Assembly (NCBI RefSeq): GCF_014697545.1
Contig: NZ_JACJSA010000003.1
Coordinates: 463,060-527,059 of the forward strand
Reading direction: 5' to 3'
DNA: 64,000 bases
Source: Oscillatoria sp. FACHB-1407
Lineage (GTDB): Bacteria; Cyanobacteriota; Cyanobacteriia; Elainellales; Elainellaceae
The stretch's first letter is position 1, and the number at the start of each line of letters is the position of its first letter. Under the pieces are notes generated by a model that was given only the letters and a program-made list of their open reading frames with translations, was not told where the DNA came from and made no database searches. Made by a program: the position numbers and the translations under genes. This document shows positions 18,181 to 28,217 of the stretch, piece by piece.

Positions 18181-19022
18181 TGTAAGTGCATCCAGTTTCT
18201 GATTTTGCATCTATATTGCTGTAATTTGAGGCGATTGAACCATTGCTTTACAGCAGCCCTGTTCATCGGTTCAGACATTTTTTGTAGTGAATCAAACACT
18301 TTGGAAGGGATGAAGAGCCTCAGGAATGAGGAAACATCCTCCTAAAGGTACAAAGCTGAATTGTCGGCTTTAAACATATCTTGATCATGTCAATTACTTT
18401 ACTTTTCTATCCATTGACAGATTAAGAAATGGTTGGCTCTACCTCTATAGGATGCTACTAAAACCCAAGAGTGCTGTAGTAGACTCTAGTCAAGTCAGGC
18501 AACCTGTTTGGCACGTTAATGAGAAGCAAGAGGCAAGACGTTAACATTCGTTTGCATTTGGCGATCCAGCCTGAGCTTTTTGTAAAGATCGACACCTTAT
18601 TTGAAGGTGTTGATCCAGCTCTAGATCTCGACATCATCACTTTATTTCCCCTCAAGAATTAAAGTTCTTTCTACCGTAGCCTTTGGACTGATTTTGTAGT
18701 TCAGGCGACCACGAAAACACAGTTATGGGCTAGGTTGAAGGGACTCCGGGGTGTTTTACAGGTGCGATCGCAACCTTCAAAATCGGTCTATGGTGTCTTA
18801 CGGTCTATCCCTTTAAATGCGATCGATATAGATGAGATCTATCTTTTCTCTCCAATTACTTGAATCTATTGGATCAACCGAGTAAAGTTATCAAAACTAT
18901 CGCGTCTCTGCCTCTAAAAACTAATTAACAGAACCTAATGAATGCTCTCAAAGATTTTCATAACATTTTTTTCAATTTTTGATATTGACAAAACCGATCA
19001 TAGCTAGGATAACCATCTTCAT

Positions 19023-20267
19023 ATGACAGCAATATTCAATCATCACTCTGAGCAAGCAATGGATAACTCTACGATGGAAGCCCCCGATACCTTGCAGTTT
19101 GAAACTGCTTTCGAGGATGAATTTTTTAATACTCTTGATTCAAAGGAATTAGATAGCGATGACGTTGAGGACGTTCCTATCGATATCATCGAAGATGTCA
19201 TAAAAGACGCTGAGCCTGAGGCAGAGGAGCCCTTATCTGGGTTTGCGGCGGACGATGAAGCCGATGAAGATGTAGAAGCGGTCATGGCTGAGCATTTTCC
19301 GGGATATCGTAAAACGATTTCCGATGATGCGGTCGGGGCTTTTTTCAAAGAGATGGCGCGATACCCGCTGTTAAAACCCGATGAAGAGATCGAGTTGGCT
19401 CGTCGGGTGAAGTTTTTGATTGAAATTGAGGAGTTGCGCGATCGCCTGCGGACAGAGTTAGGCTACAACCCCTCTAAAGCGGAGGTTGCCGCTGCACTTG
19501 AACTCAACGAACGGCAACTCGAACATCGGCTCTATCGTAGCCGCATGGCAAAACGCAAAATGATCCGCTCCAACCTGCGCTTGGTTGTGTCGATTGCCAA
19601 GCGATATCTCAATCGGGGCGTGCCTTTTCTAGATCTGATTCAAGAGGGAGCCTTAGGACTGAACCGGGCAACCGAAAAATTTGATCCTGACAAGGGCTAC
19701 AAGTTCTCAACCTATGCCTACTGGTGGATTCGTCAGGGCATCACACGGACGATCGCCAATGATGCTCGTACGATTCGTCTTCCGATTCATATTGTTGAAA
19801 AGCTCAACAAACTGAAGAAGTCTCACCGGGAACTGCGGAAAGAACTAAACCGTAACCCAACCGAGGCAGAGTTGGCGGCTGCCCTCGATCTCACCCCGGA
19901 TCAACTCCGCAACTTGCAACAAGTACGGCGGCGATCGCTCTCCCTCAATCACCGGGTTGGTAAAGGAGAAGACACCGAACTAATGGAGTTGTTGGAGGAC
20001 AACAGCACCCTCTCTCCGGAAGCGCAAATGAGTGAAACCATGATGCGCCAGGAAATTCACAGCATTTTGGGTGATGTGCTGACAGAGCGAGAAAAAGATA
20101 TCATCTCGCTGCGCTACGGGTTAACCACTGGGGAACCTCATACCTTAGAAGAGGTGGGCGGTTTGTTTAACCTCTCACGCGAACGGGTTCGTCAGATCCA
20201 GACGAAAGCAATGCGGAAGTTGCGGCGTCCTCAGGTAGCAGCACGGCTCAAGAGTTGGTTGCGATAG
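19023..20267 (+). CDS. sigC: Group 2 sigma-70 factor, SigC-like
   Basis: 414 residues. An acidic N-terminus of about 95 residues precedes region 1.2 (DDAVGAFFKEMARYPLLKP), region 2 (LRLVVSIAKRYLNRGVPFLDLIQEG, then YKFSTYAYWWIRQGITR), region 3 and region 4 (LTEREKDIISLRYGL, LSRERVRQIQTKAMRKL). Length and the long acidic head fit cyanobacterial SigC rather than the housekeeping SigA or the shorter SigB/SigD. SigC is associated with stationary-phase, carbon and heat responses. Monocistronic, after a very long upstream region. Confidence 0.85.
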   Translation: MTAIFNHHSEQAMDNSTMEAPDTLQFETAFEDEFFNTLDSKELDSDDVEDVPIDIIEDVIKDAEPEAEEPLSGFAADDEADEDVEAVMAEHFPGYRKTISDDAVGAFFKEMARYPLLKPDEEIELARRVKFLIEIEELRDRLRTELGYNPSKAEVAAALELNERQLEHRLYRSRMAKRKMIRSNLRLVVSIAKRYLNRGVPFLDLIQEGALGLNRATEKFDPDKGYKFSTYAYWWIRQGITRTIANDARTIRLPIHIVEKLNKLKKSHRELRKELNRNPTEAELAAALDLTPDQLRNLQQVRRRSLSLNHRVGKGEDTELMELLEDNSTLSPEAQMSETMMRQEIHSILGDVLTEREKDIISLRYGLTTGEPHTLEEVGGLFNLSRERVRQIQTKAMRKLRRPQVAARLKSWLR

Positions 20268-20529
20268 GGGGCAGCGTTAATCAGGTTAACAGCCTGAGAA
20301 ATCCATTTGCATACCTTGGCGCGAGTCCAGGCAACCTCTGTTAGAACGAAGTTTGTCTTTGCAGGTCATAGGAGATCAACGGCTTGTCCGATGTAGACTA
20401 TGCGGCTCAAAGTTGGTGCTGGTCTGCTTAGGCGGGTTTTTCGTGGGAGCTATTAGGTTTAACGGTCAAAACCGAACGACTTCCCCGGTTTGACATGATA
20501 CTGTCAGAGCAGTACTACCTTTGGTTCCT

Positions 20530-21045
20530 ATGCCAGATTCTGCAACTTCTTTGACCTCAACCCTGACGATTCGCCCTGCTACATCTGCCGATGCCGAAGT
20601 TCTGTTCCATTTGATTCAGGCGTTAGCGGAGTATGAAAAGTTATCCCATGCAGTGACTGGCAACGCTGCACTGTTAGCCACTGATTTGTCGGGCGATCGC
20701 CCCGCCTGTGAGGCGATTTTGGCAGAGCATGAGGGCAACCCCATCGGTTTTGCGTTGTTCTTTTCTAACTACTCTACATTCCTCACCAAGCCTGGTATTT
20801 ATCTCGAAGATTTATTTGTGCTGCCAGAGTATCGAGGACAGGGGGTTGGCAAAGCCCTGTTGGCTCATCTGGCAAAACTGGCGCAAGCACGAGACTGTGG
20901 GCGATTGGAGTGGAGCGTGTTGGATTGGAATGAACCTGCGATCGCTTTTTATCGACGGATTGGAGCCACGCTGATGGAGGAGTGGCGCATTTGCCGAGTA
21001 ACGGGAGAAGCGATCGCCGTTCTAGCCAGTCAATCGGAGACTTAG
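20530..21045 (+). CDS. GNAT N-acetyltransferase, SSAT-like
   Basis: 171 residues from the ATG at 20530; an in-frame TTG at 20521 adds three. The acetyl-CoA site is LEDLFVLPEYRGQGVGKALL, followed by LEWSVLDWNEPAIAFYRRIGA. The IYLEDLFV and DWN..AI.FY blocks resemble spermidine/spermine (diamine) acetyltransferases more than RimI types. The substrate is not provable from sequence. Confidence 0.85.
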   Translation: MPDSATSLTSTLTIRPATSADAEVLFHLIQALAEYEKLSHAVTGNAALLATDLSGDRPACEAILAEHEGNPIGFALFFSNYSTFLTKPGIYLEDLFVLPEYRGQGVGKALLAHLAKLAQARDCGRLEWSVLDWNEPAIAFYRRIGATLMEEWRICRVTGEAIAVLASQSET

Positions 21046-21107
21046 CGGTTTAGCTCCCTGCTTGCTTAGTACAACTCGTCGTAAATAAGGGTGGGAATTT
21101 GGGGTGC

Positions 21108-21142
21108 AGGGGTGGAACCCCTAGCTGGGGGCGCAGCCCCCA
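21108..21142. repeat. Double G/C-rich hairpin repeat
   Basis: AGGGGTGGAACCCCT (21108-21122) and TGGGGGCGCAGCCCCCA (21126-21142) are adjacent short hairpins. The same two units appear near 43771-43807 in the opposite order. A common cyanobacterial intergenic repeat; it may end the acetyltransferase transcript. Confidence 0.7.
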
Positions 21143-21341
21143 CACCCCCCTGGTTTTATTTCCAAACCCTATCTATGAATAGCAGTACTTAGGAGTGTGA
21201 TAGTCGTGGTTTAAGTTGCGTTTCAAAAAAACGGGGATTTCAGGGTGCCCTCATCCTGTTGAAAAATCTTCACTGCTGAGCTTGGAGCAGGGCGATAAAA
21301 TCAAGACATAAACCCAGGTCATTCTTAATAAGGTTAATCGC

Positions 21342-21551
21342 ATGAAAACCATTTGGGTCAACGAACAAATTGATCCCTCTGGGATTATCTACTCCTGTAT
21401 TGCCTCCTGCAATGAAAATGAAGCGAAAGAGTGCCATACTTCATTTCAACAAAATCTGACCCCAGCCCAAAAAGCAGCGGGTTGGATTGCTCGGCTTCGC
21501 ACCGTTGAATCATGGGACTTAGTGCCTGCCAACGCACTGAAGCTCGATTAG
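21342..21551 (+). CDS. Small conserved-looking protein of unknown function
   Basis: 69 residues, MKTIWVNEQIDPSGIIYSCI..., with two Cys in the first third (SCIASC) and a third (ECH) soon after. AAGG lies 9 bp before the ATG. No membrane segment. The compact, codon-biased sequence looks like a real gene, but I recognise no family. Confidence 0.55.
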   Translation: MKTIWVNEQIDPSGIIYSCIASCNENEAKECHTSFQQNLTPAQKAAGWIARLRTVESWDLVPANALKLD

Positions 21552-21632
21552 GGTTGCGATGTGGGCGAGCTTTGGGCAAAATGCCCTGGCTACATTTAGA
21601 GCATCTCGCCCCAGTCCTTGATCGCTGCCCCA

Positions 21633-22319
21633 TTAGCGGTGGCGGCGATAGCGAATATCCATAATCTCGGCTAGACCCGCATCTTCCCAGTCGAGCGGTG
21701 TGCTTTCATCTGCGGGAACAACTGTCACTACAGGTTGCTCTGGCTCAGGAGGCTCGTAGATTGGGGTCACTACTGTCATCGCAGGCAAAGCAGCCATTGT
21801 TGGAGAGGCAGCAGGTAAGGGAAGCGGCAAAGCTAAGTCGCTAGATTGCTCAGCCAGAGGCAGAGATTCTGCTGCTGTGTTGGATTGAGGCGATCGCGAC
21901 TCTCGACGAACCTGCTTAAAGCGTTGAGAAATGAGCAAGGAGCCTGCAATACAACTCAGGGTAATCGTTCCCAGTGCCCATGCGGGCAACGTTCTGGAAC
22001 TAACATCGGTGGAAACATTAGGCTGAGGGCTATCCGGGCTATCAGGATTGACCCGTGACAACTCAGGGCTCATCAGACTGGTGACCGCAATTCCGGTGAT
22101 TAGCAACAACAGCACCCAAATACCGCTCCAAAAAACCAGTGGGTGCTCCCAGAGCAAGCGAAACCATGCCAATACATTAACCGTGTCTGGAGTAGAATAC
22201 TCACTCCAGGGATCATCTACCGTTGTTGATGGCAACGGAGATGCCTGACCTATTCGTGCCTCATCGTTAAGTGCTTCACCCTCAGCAGATGGCGGTTGAA
22301 GCCTCTGATCGCGATCCAT
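21633..22319 (-). CDS. Two-pass membrane protein, unknown function
   Basis: 228 residues. Hydrophilic N-terminus, a membrane helix at about 68-88 (FWSGIWVLLLLITGIAVTSL), a short loop, a second helix at about 112-130 (ALGTITLSCIAGSLLIS), then a Pro/Glu-rich cytoplasmic-looking tail ending DIRYRRHR. No recognised domain. Its 3' end faces the 69-residue gene. Low complexity in the tail makes alignment-based naming unsafe. Confidence 0.6.
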   Translation of the reverse strand: MDRDQRLQPPSAEGEALNDEARIGQASPLPSTTVDDPWSEYSTPDTVNVLAWFRLLWEHPLVFWSGIWVLLLLITGIAVTSLMSPELSRVNPDSPDSPQPNVSTDVSSRTLPAWALGTITLSCIAGSLLISQRFKQVRRESRSPQSNTAAESLPLAEQSSDLALPLPLPAASPTMAALPAMTVVTPIYEPPEPEQPVVTVVPADESTPLDWEDAGLAEIMDIRYRRHR

Positions 22320-22790
22320 AAGCTCTACGGGAGCGATGAATAGAAGATTTGATTTGTATTCTAGAACATTTGTTCGGAAGCTCCCACTTTTTTGGATTGA
22401 TTACAAGATTTCCCCAGAACAGAGTCGTACTGTTAACGTCATGGATTAAGCACCTGGCGAATCAATTCGCGGCTACAGCTCTATTTCTATGGGATTACCA
22501 CGGACTCTTATGTGAAGTAAAAGTGAAGAGTCGGATAGGTATATGTAGTTGGCATCAAGTTCTTTCAAGGCACTGAGATGAAAAGGAATAGGGGTGCCAG
22601 TACTCCTGTCCGTATTGCAGACCTCTGTGCCCCATTTTAATAGCGGTACCAGTTCTGACAATTTGGTATACCAGTAATTTCACGTAAGTACTCCTACGGA
22701 GCTGCAAACTGGGAAACTTACCGTTCATATTGAGAAGTTTGCAGGCTTATAACAGGTTTATTGGGAAGATGTTGATTAGTGGGATGGTTG
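22320..22790. other. Non-coding spacer
   Basis: About 470 bp between divergently read hypothetical genes. It carries GCGAATCAATTCGCGGCTAC near 22457, a repeat motif also seen near 2094. Nothing else is supported: no tRNA fold and no ORF with a family signature. Confidence 0.4.
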
Positions 22791-23045
22791 ATGATGCCAT
22801 TTGTCGTTAAGGAAGAGGCAGTACGGACGTTTAATTTCTATCTCAACGGCTCAGTCCGGCAGGGCATGGTTTGTCAAAACAAACTCTACAAACTCGTATC
22901 TTCGTTTGAGCCAGATGATTGCCCCAGAGCCTATGCTTTGGGCTGGAGTCTGGGATGTGGTGGAACACCAGCTGTTATTACCCTGACCGAACAAGGTTAT
23001 GGGGTTTGGGTCGATCTGCGATCGCACGCTCAATCCAGTTTTTAA
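22791..23045 (+). CDS. Small hypothetical protein
   Basis: 84 residues from the ATG at 22791; the frame extends to a GTG at 22779. Sequence features: EEAVRTFNFYLNGSV, PRAYALGWSLGCGGTPAVITLTEQGYGVWVDLR. It is Gly- and aromatic-rich, with no signal peptide or clear helix. It ends 6 bp from the convergent TetR gene. Coding-like composition supports a real gene; function unknown. Confidence 0.5.
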   Translation: MMPFVVKEEAVRTFNFYLNGSVRQGMVCQNKLYKLVSSFEPDDCPRAYALGWSLGCGGTPAVITLTEQGYGVWVDLRSHAQSSF

Positions 23046-23051
23046 GCCAGA

Positions 23052-23672
23052 TCAGGCATTCCCTTCCACTAAAACGCCATTGAGAAAAATATCGGCAATC
23101 CCTTCTGCCATCTCTTGCATTTCTTGCGGTGAGGAATGTTCAGCCATCACGGTATCGCGGCTAAACCCGGCCACTGTAAACATCCCTAAAAATACTTGAG
23201 CCACAATGCGCGGGTTCATGCGGCGGTAGATGCCCTGATCCATCGCCGTTTGAAAGAAAGCTTCTGCGACATCGGTCATTTTGGCGATCACCTCTGCCTG
23301 AATGCGATCGCGCAGATCTGGGTGAAACTGAGCTTCCATAAAGCACACCCGTAGCATATCGGCATTGCGGTGTAGATTTAGCATCCGCTTTCGCATAACC
23401 TGAGCGATCGCCTTATAGCTACCCATCTCGCTCAATTCCGTAAGCAGATCCGTTAAAATTTCAATCCACCCCTGAGTTGCCACTTCCACGAGAATTGCTT
23501 TTTTGTTTTCAAAGTGGCGAAACAAAGTGCCCTCAGCGACTCCAGCTGCTTCGGCAAGATCGCGAGTTGTCGTGCCGTCGTAGCCTCGACGCGCAAATAA
23601 CCGCTGTGCTGCCTGAAGGATTCGAGTGCGAGTCTCTACTTCAGGTTGGGATGGACGTTGAAAAATCTGCAT
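23052..23672 (-). CDS. TetR/AcrR-family transcriptional regulator
   Basis: 206 residues. The N-terminal helix-turn-helix is canonical: ILQAAQRLFARRGYDGTTTRDLAEAAGVAEGTLFRHFENK (in 23-62). The C-terminal ligand/dimer domain is helical, with no identifiable ligand. No efflux pump is adjacent; the nearest same-strand gene is the TIR-Cache protein, which lies downstream of this start side and is read before it. Target unknown. Confidence 0.88.
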   Translation of the reverse strand: MQIFQRPSQPEVETRTRILQAAQRLFARRGYDGTTTRDLAEAAGVAEGTLFRHFENKKAILVEVATQGWIEILTDLLTELSEMGSYKAIAQVMRKRMLNLHRNADMLRVCFMEAQFHPDLRDRIQAEVIAKMTDVAEAFFQTAMDQGIYRRMNPRIVAQVFLGMFTVAGFSRDTVMAEHSSPQEMQEMAEGIADIFLNGVLVEGNA

Positions 23673-23893
23673 AGCGGTAGTTCAGTGTTACAGACATCTG
23701 CACGATCATTGTCGATCGCTGAACTGGAACCCGGACAAAAGGTTCATACAACCTTACGTTTATTTAGGAAAGTAGATTAAGAGGAAGGGAGAAGAAAAAG
23801 TGAAAAAGTGAAAACAGATAGATATCTCTCGTCTGTCACTCTCGCCGCAGACAAAGTTCAAATGCCCCATCCCCTTGTCACTCCATGACCGTG

Positions 23894-25261
23894 TTACTCC
23901 TCCTCATTGAGCGGACGAGTGACTCGCAAGATTAGCGCACTCAATCCCAGGAACCACAGCAACGTAATTAGATAAGCGAATGACATCAACTCGCGGATTG
24001 ATCGCTTGAGGTTAACCACATAATCTGCGTGAACATCCAACCCCATTGCTCCGACAATTTGTCCGGTAGAGTTGCGAATAGGGGCAAACGCAGCAAACTG
24101 AGCACCTCGCTGATCACGAGTGACAAAGGTGGTGAGACTGAGTTGAAACAACCCCTGGTAGACCGCTGTGTCAGGTTGGTCAACGATAAATGATTGTCGA
24201 AACACGGTTGCTTTTTCAGGTTCGAGCGTCCGCAATACGTCTCCCACAATCAAGATCTCACCGGGGCGAGTCCCAGCGGTGTAGCTGTAGGGGTTGGCAT
24301 AGGGAACTAGCGTATGCACGCGATAGAGCCAATCCTGATGTTTTTGATAAAGGGGATTACTGACAGGCTCGGTTTGTCCAGGAGGGAGAGGAGTACGGGC
24401 GAGGGTGGCAAAGTCGTTTCCATTTACGCCGGCAACCGTTGCATTTAATGCCTGCACCATCTCAGCTTTGATGCGAGTGACGGTCGTTTCCCAGAGGTAG
24501 TAGTAGAACCAGTAAAATCCCAGAGTAACGATCGCCATATTGACGACAACCGTTGTCACCATCACAATCCACTTGGCACGCTGTCGGGCTCGATAAAAAG
24601 CAGCTTTGGCAGCTTGACTGGCGTGAATATAGCGAGTTTGAATTTCGGTTGGTTTAGGGTCTTGGTTGATGCTGGCGACTAACCACTGTTCCGCATCTTT
24701 GAGGTCGCTGCCTCGGAGCAAATAACTGTTGTTTTCAGTTTTGAGTTGCCACTCGATCGCTCGCACGAGTAGGCGGGTATGCATGTGAATGTAGTCAACA
24801 TCTGTGTCGATCGCCCGTACCAGTTCGTCAAAGGCGTGATCAAAATCATCTGTTTCGCGAAAAAACAGCCAATTGTGTTTACTAATTTGTGGATGAACCT
24901 GTTGAGGGTCAAAACCTTCACGTCGCACAATCGGCAAAAAACGTTTGTGGCAATGAGCCGCATAGTCAATTTCATCGCGACAGACCGCCGAGGCAACCGA
25001 GTCAGGGCTAATCACAAAAATAAATGTATTGGCAGACTCAATGCCCCGTTGAATGGCTTGCCACCATTCTTCCCCTTTGTAAATGTCAGTCCAATCAACC
25101 CACGGATCTCGCCCAATCCGCTTAAATGCCTCACTTAACACTTCGACAAAAGCTTTGTCTTTGCGTGAATAGGAAATGAACACATCATTTCCGGGTGTAT
25201 GAGTCTCATTGGGTTGCAAACGAGTATTCACAGCAACAATAGACGGCTTCTTCTCAAGCAT
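23894..25261 (-). CDS. TIR domain-Cache sensor membrane protein
   Basis: 455 residues. TIR domain at about 25-150: DVFISYSRKDKAFVEVL, VISPDSVASAVCRDE with Glu97 in the position of the TIR NADase glutamate. A conserved extension follows (HTRLLVRAIEWQ, SYLLRGSDLKDAEQWLVAS). Membrane helices at about 218-243 and 425-447 enclose an extracytoplasmic Cache/PDC-like domain with FAAFAPIRNSTGQIVGAMGLD. It ends soon after helix 2 with no HAMP, kinase or cyclase. TIR plus extension is shared with the TIR-WD40 gene 118 bp upstream in transcription. Confidence 0.85.
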   Translation of the reverse strand: MLEKKPSIVAVNTRLQPNETHTPGNDVFISYSRKDKAFVEVLSEAFKRIGRDPWVDWTDIYKGEEWWQAIQRGIESANTFIFVISPDSVASAVCRDEIDYAAHCHKRFLPIVRREGFDPQQVHPQISKHNWLFFRETDDFDHAFDELVRAIDTDVDYIHMHTRLLVRAIEWQLKTENNSYLLRGSDLKDAEQWLVASINQDPKPTEIQTRYIHASQAAKAAFYRARQRAKWIVMVTTVVVNMAIVTLGFYWFYYYLWETTVTRIKAEMVQALNATVAGVNGNDFATLARTPLPPGQTEPVSNPLYQKHQDWLYRVHTLVPYANPYSYTAGTRPGEILIVGDVLRTLEPEKATVFRQSFIVDQPDTAVYQGLFQLSLTTFVTRDQRGAQFAAFAPIRNSTGQIVGAMGLDVHADYVVNLKRSIRELMSFAYLITLLWFLGLSALILRVTRPLNEEE

Positions 25262-25379
25262 GATCGATGCCCCCGATAGCAGTGATTATTTGCTTGTAAT
25301 TACTCTAAACGACATGTCTTGAAACGATGAAGGATAAAGGATGAAGGATAAACATCAAACTGTTTCCAGCCTTTAGCCT

Positions 25380-28151
25380 TTAGCTTTCAGCCTGCAAAAA
25401 TTTACAGGTGTTTTGAGCACCTGCGATCGCCTCCAACTCTAACGCGCTCAATGTAGTCAGGCTGGACAAAAATTGATAGCCCTGAAATTGTTCACAGGCG
25501 ATCGCCAACCATCGTTCCACTATCATGTCGTGCCACAGGTGAAGGGTACCATCCTCTGTTCCGGTGACAATTAGGTGCCCATTTGGATGAAAAGCGACAG
25601 CAGAGACAACCCCATTGTTCTGCCGGAAGGGTTCACCCAGGGGATTGCCGTTATTATCCCAAAGTCGCAAGGTACCATCCTCGCTCGTGCTGGCGATCGT
25701 CCTGCCATCGGGGCTGTAGGTGACAGCCGCGACGAAGCCCTCATGTCCCTGAAACGGGCTGCCCAGCGGTCTTGCTGTCTCAACATCCCACTGGCGCAAA
25801 ATGCCTTCTCCTCCAGCACTGATGAGCACGTTTTTCAACGGATTGAAGGCAACCGCTGCAACCCCAAACTCGTGTCCTTGAAGCGTGGTCAGATGACGTC
25901 CTTGCAAATCCCAAAAGCGAACGGTTGAGTCCTTGCTGGCACTGGCAATGCGATCGCCATTAGAACTAAAGGTGACCGATTGGACGCTACTGCTATGCCC
26001 TTCAAACGGTTGCCCAATGGGTTGCCGATCTGCTACGTTCCACAGTCGAATGGTGCGATCGTCCTCTCCTCCACCGCTGACGATCGTCTCACCATCGGGG
26101 CTAAAAGCAACCGATTGAATCGCGTCATTGTGACCCTTCAAAGGTTGACCAATCTGTCGGCGTTGTTGGACATCCCACAGTCGCAGCAATTTGTCATTAC
26201 CACCGCTAACCAGCATTGTCCCTGTTGAATTGAAGGCGATCGCGTTCACTCCATCTGCATGGGCTTGCAAGGGTGAACTGATGGGCTTTCCTTGCGTATC
26301 CCAAAAGCGAATCGTGCCATCGGCACTAGCACTGGCGAAGGTTTGATCATGGGAGTTAAAGGCGATGGACTGAATGACGTTATTGTGGGCTGAGATGACT
26401 TCACTCGCTAGATGATTTTCCACATTCCACAGTCGTATGGTGCGATCGGTACTGCTGCTGATCAGCGTGTCACCCTCTGGGGTAAACACAGCCCGCAAGA
26501 CAAATCCCTCATGTCCACGAATGGGTTCACGAATTAAATTTCCCTGCAAATCCCACAGGCGAATGGTGCGATCGGGGCTAGCACTGGCAATTGTCTGTCC
26601 AGATGGGCTGAAGGTAACGGATCGAACGACATTTTCGTGCCCGACAAAGGGGAGGTCGATCGGGTTGCCCTGCAAATCCCAGAGTCGCACTGTATAATCT
26701 AAACCTCCACTCACAACGTGTTGCCCATCGGGGCTAAAAGCAACGGATAACACCCCTCCATCATGACCCTGCAAAGGGTTTGCCAGGAGTTGACCCTCCA
26801 AGCTCCAGAGACGAATCGTACCATCAGTACTGGCACTGGCGATCGCCTGACCATCGGGGCTACTGGCAACGTCATACACGGCATCAGTATGTCCTTCAAA
26901 AGGTTGACCAATTGCCTGTCCTGATGCGTCCCACAGTCGCACCTTGCCATCATCACCACCGCTGACAATACGATCGCCACTAAATGCTAGTGCATTAACC
27001 GCGCCCTGATGCGCTTGAATCGATTCACCAATGCGATTGCCCATTGTCGTCCACCGAGTGATCGCACCATTGGCATCACCCGTTACTATCATCCTTCCAT
27101 CAGCACTCCAGACGATCGCGTAGATTGGCACATCAAGGGCTGAGACAGGGTTGCCAAGAGGTTGACCCGTTTGCAAATCCCAAAATCGCAGAACGCCTTT
27201 TTCGTCAGCACTAACGAGTTTTCTACCGTCAGGGCTGTAGGCGATCGCATACACTTCTCCCTCATGCCCCAACAATCGGTTCTTTTCGTGGTTACCCTGA
27301 ATGGCACTGAGTAAACTCGATCGCACTTCGTTCAATCCCTCCTGAGAATCATCGCTCAGGCTGATGCCGATGGTGTGGAGTGCCAGCACCAATCCATTGA
27401 CCGGCTTGACCTCCATCAATGTGTTCACACGAGCTACTTTTTCTCGTAGCTCTGCCTCTGCTCGGTGTCCCTCAGCCCGATGATATTGCCAGAGTGCAAC
27501 CAGGGTTGACGTGGCGGTAATAGCTAACCCCAAAGAGATGCCACCCACCGTTAGCCGTTCTCGACGCAACACTTTGTGACTCGTGCGGACAAATTCGATC
27601 TGCAATGGAGCGGGTTGTGGGTCTTTAGCCTCCGACGCAGCCAACCACTGCTCTGCCTTCCGCAGGTCGCTGCCCCGTAGCAAATAGCTGGAGTCTTGCC
27701 CATGTTCTTTCCAGTCCTTCGCCCGCACCAGCAATCGCGTGTGAAAGATAACGTGTTCTAAGTCAGTATTAAGGGCTGCGATCAACTTAGCCAGCGATTC
27801 ATCAAAAGACTCTGCCTCTTTGAAAAAGATCCAATTGATGGATGCTAAGGCTGGATGTACCTGTTCGTACTGCACATCCCGGTAGACGATTGGCAGCAAT
27901 CGCTTGCTACTGGCGATCGCCAGCTCTAACTCAATATTGCACTCGCGAGAGGCAATCCAGTCAGGGCTGAGCACAAAGACCACAGCATTGGCTTCTTCAA
28001 TTCCAGTCGAAATTTCAGCTCGCCAATCAACACTCGGAGGAATGTCTTCCCAATCAATCCACACATCTTTGCCCTGTCCCACCAGGACGCTGTGAAGCTT
28101 GTTGGCAAATTCCTTATCTCGACGACAGTAGGAGATAAATACGTCTGTCAT
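25380..28151 (-). CDS. TIR domain-WD40 double-propeller membrane protein
   Basis: 923 residues from the ATG at 28151, preceded by GGGGT; the frame extends to a GTG at 28196. TIR domain at about 1-130 (TDVFISYCRRDKEFA, VLSPDWIASRECNIE with candidate catalytic Glu74), the same extension as the TIR-Cache protein (HTRLLVRAKDW, SYLLRGSDLRKAEQWLAAS), one membrane helix at about 203-222, a short coiled segment, then about 14 WD repeats (xRLWDxxG), enough for two seven-bladed propellers. No NACHT or other ATPase lies between. The layout implies ligand-sensing propellers coupled to a TIR effector. Confidence 0.9.
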   Translation of the reverse strand: MTDVFISYCRRDKEFANKLHSVLVGQGKDVWIDWEDIPPSVDWRAEISTGIEEANAVVFVLSPDWIASRECNIELELAIASSKRLLPIVYRDVQYEQVHPALASINWIFFKEAESFDESLAKLIAALNTDLEHVIFHTRLLVRAKDWKEHGQDSSYLLRGSDLRKAEQWLAASEAKDPQPAPLQIEFVRTSHKVLRRERLTVGGISLGLAITATSTLVALWQYHRAEGHRAEAELREKVARVNTLMEVKPVNGLVLALHTIGISLSDDSQEGLNEVRSSLLSAIQGNHEKNRLLGHEGEVYAIAYSPDGRKLVSADEKGVLRFWDLQTGQPLGNPVSALDVPIYAIVWSADGRMIVTGDANGAITRWTTMGNRIGESIQAHQGAVNALAFSGDRIVSGGDDGKVRLWDASGQAIGQPFEGHTDAVYDVASSPDGQAIASASTDGTIRLWSLEGQLLANPLQGHDGGVLSVAFSPDGQHVVSGGLDYTVRLWDLQGNPIDLPFVGHENVVRSVTFSPSGQTIASASPDRTIRLWDLQGNLIREPIRGHEGFVLRAVFTPEGDTLISSSTDRTIRLWNVENHLASEVISAHNNVIQSIAFNSHDQTFASASADGTIRFWDTQGKPISSPLQAHADGVNAIAFNSTGTMLVSGGNDKLLRLWDVQQRRQIGQPLKGHNDAIQSVAFSPDGETIVSGGGEDDRTIRLWNVADRQPIGQPFEGHSSSVQSVTFSSNGDRIASASKDSTVRFWDLQGRHLTTLQGHEFGVAAVAFNPLKNVLISAGGEGILRQWDVETARPLGSPFQGHEGFVAAVTYSPDGRTIASTSEDGTLRLWDNNGNPLGEPFRQNNGVVSAVAFHPNGHLIVTGTEDGTLHLWHDMIVERWLAIACEQFQGYQFLSSLTTLSALELEAIAGAQNTCKFLQAES

Positions 28152-28217
28152 GCTTACCCCAACTGGTAGTAGTTGAATGGCAACGAAAACTGGCACCTAT
28201 TGACTGAGTGTACAGAG

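Larger units (their letters stand above)
17462..19022. other. 1.56-kb non-coding region upstream of the sigma factor
   Basis: No supported gene on either strand; the open frames here are short and family-less. Contents: a dispersed repeat copy (17857-17953), a tandem AGTTACGAGCCTG duplication near 17990, an AT-rich patch with TACATATAT repeats and a perfect 14-bp palindrome (18167-18180), and the sigC-like promoter region at the right end. Such length before a sigma gene suggests a long leader or several promoters (inference). Confidence 0.5.

Noticed and set aside
25325..25390. AAGGATGAAGGATAAA-type repeats downstream of TIR-WD40, considered as a CRISPR-like array
   Set aside because: Units are 7-8 bp, degenerate and unspaced; similar low-complexity runs recur near 56900. 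Not a CRISPR array; none is seen in the window.
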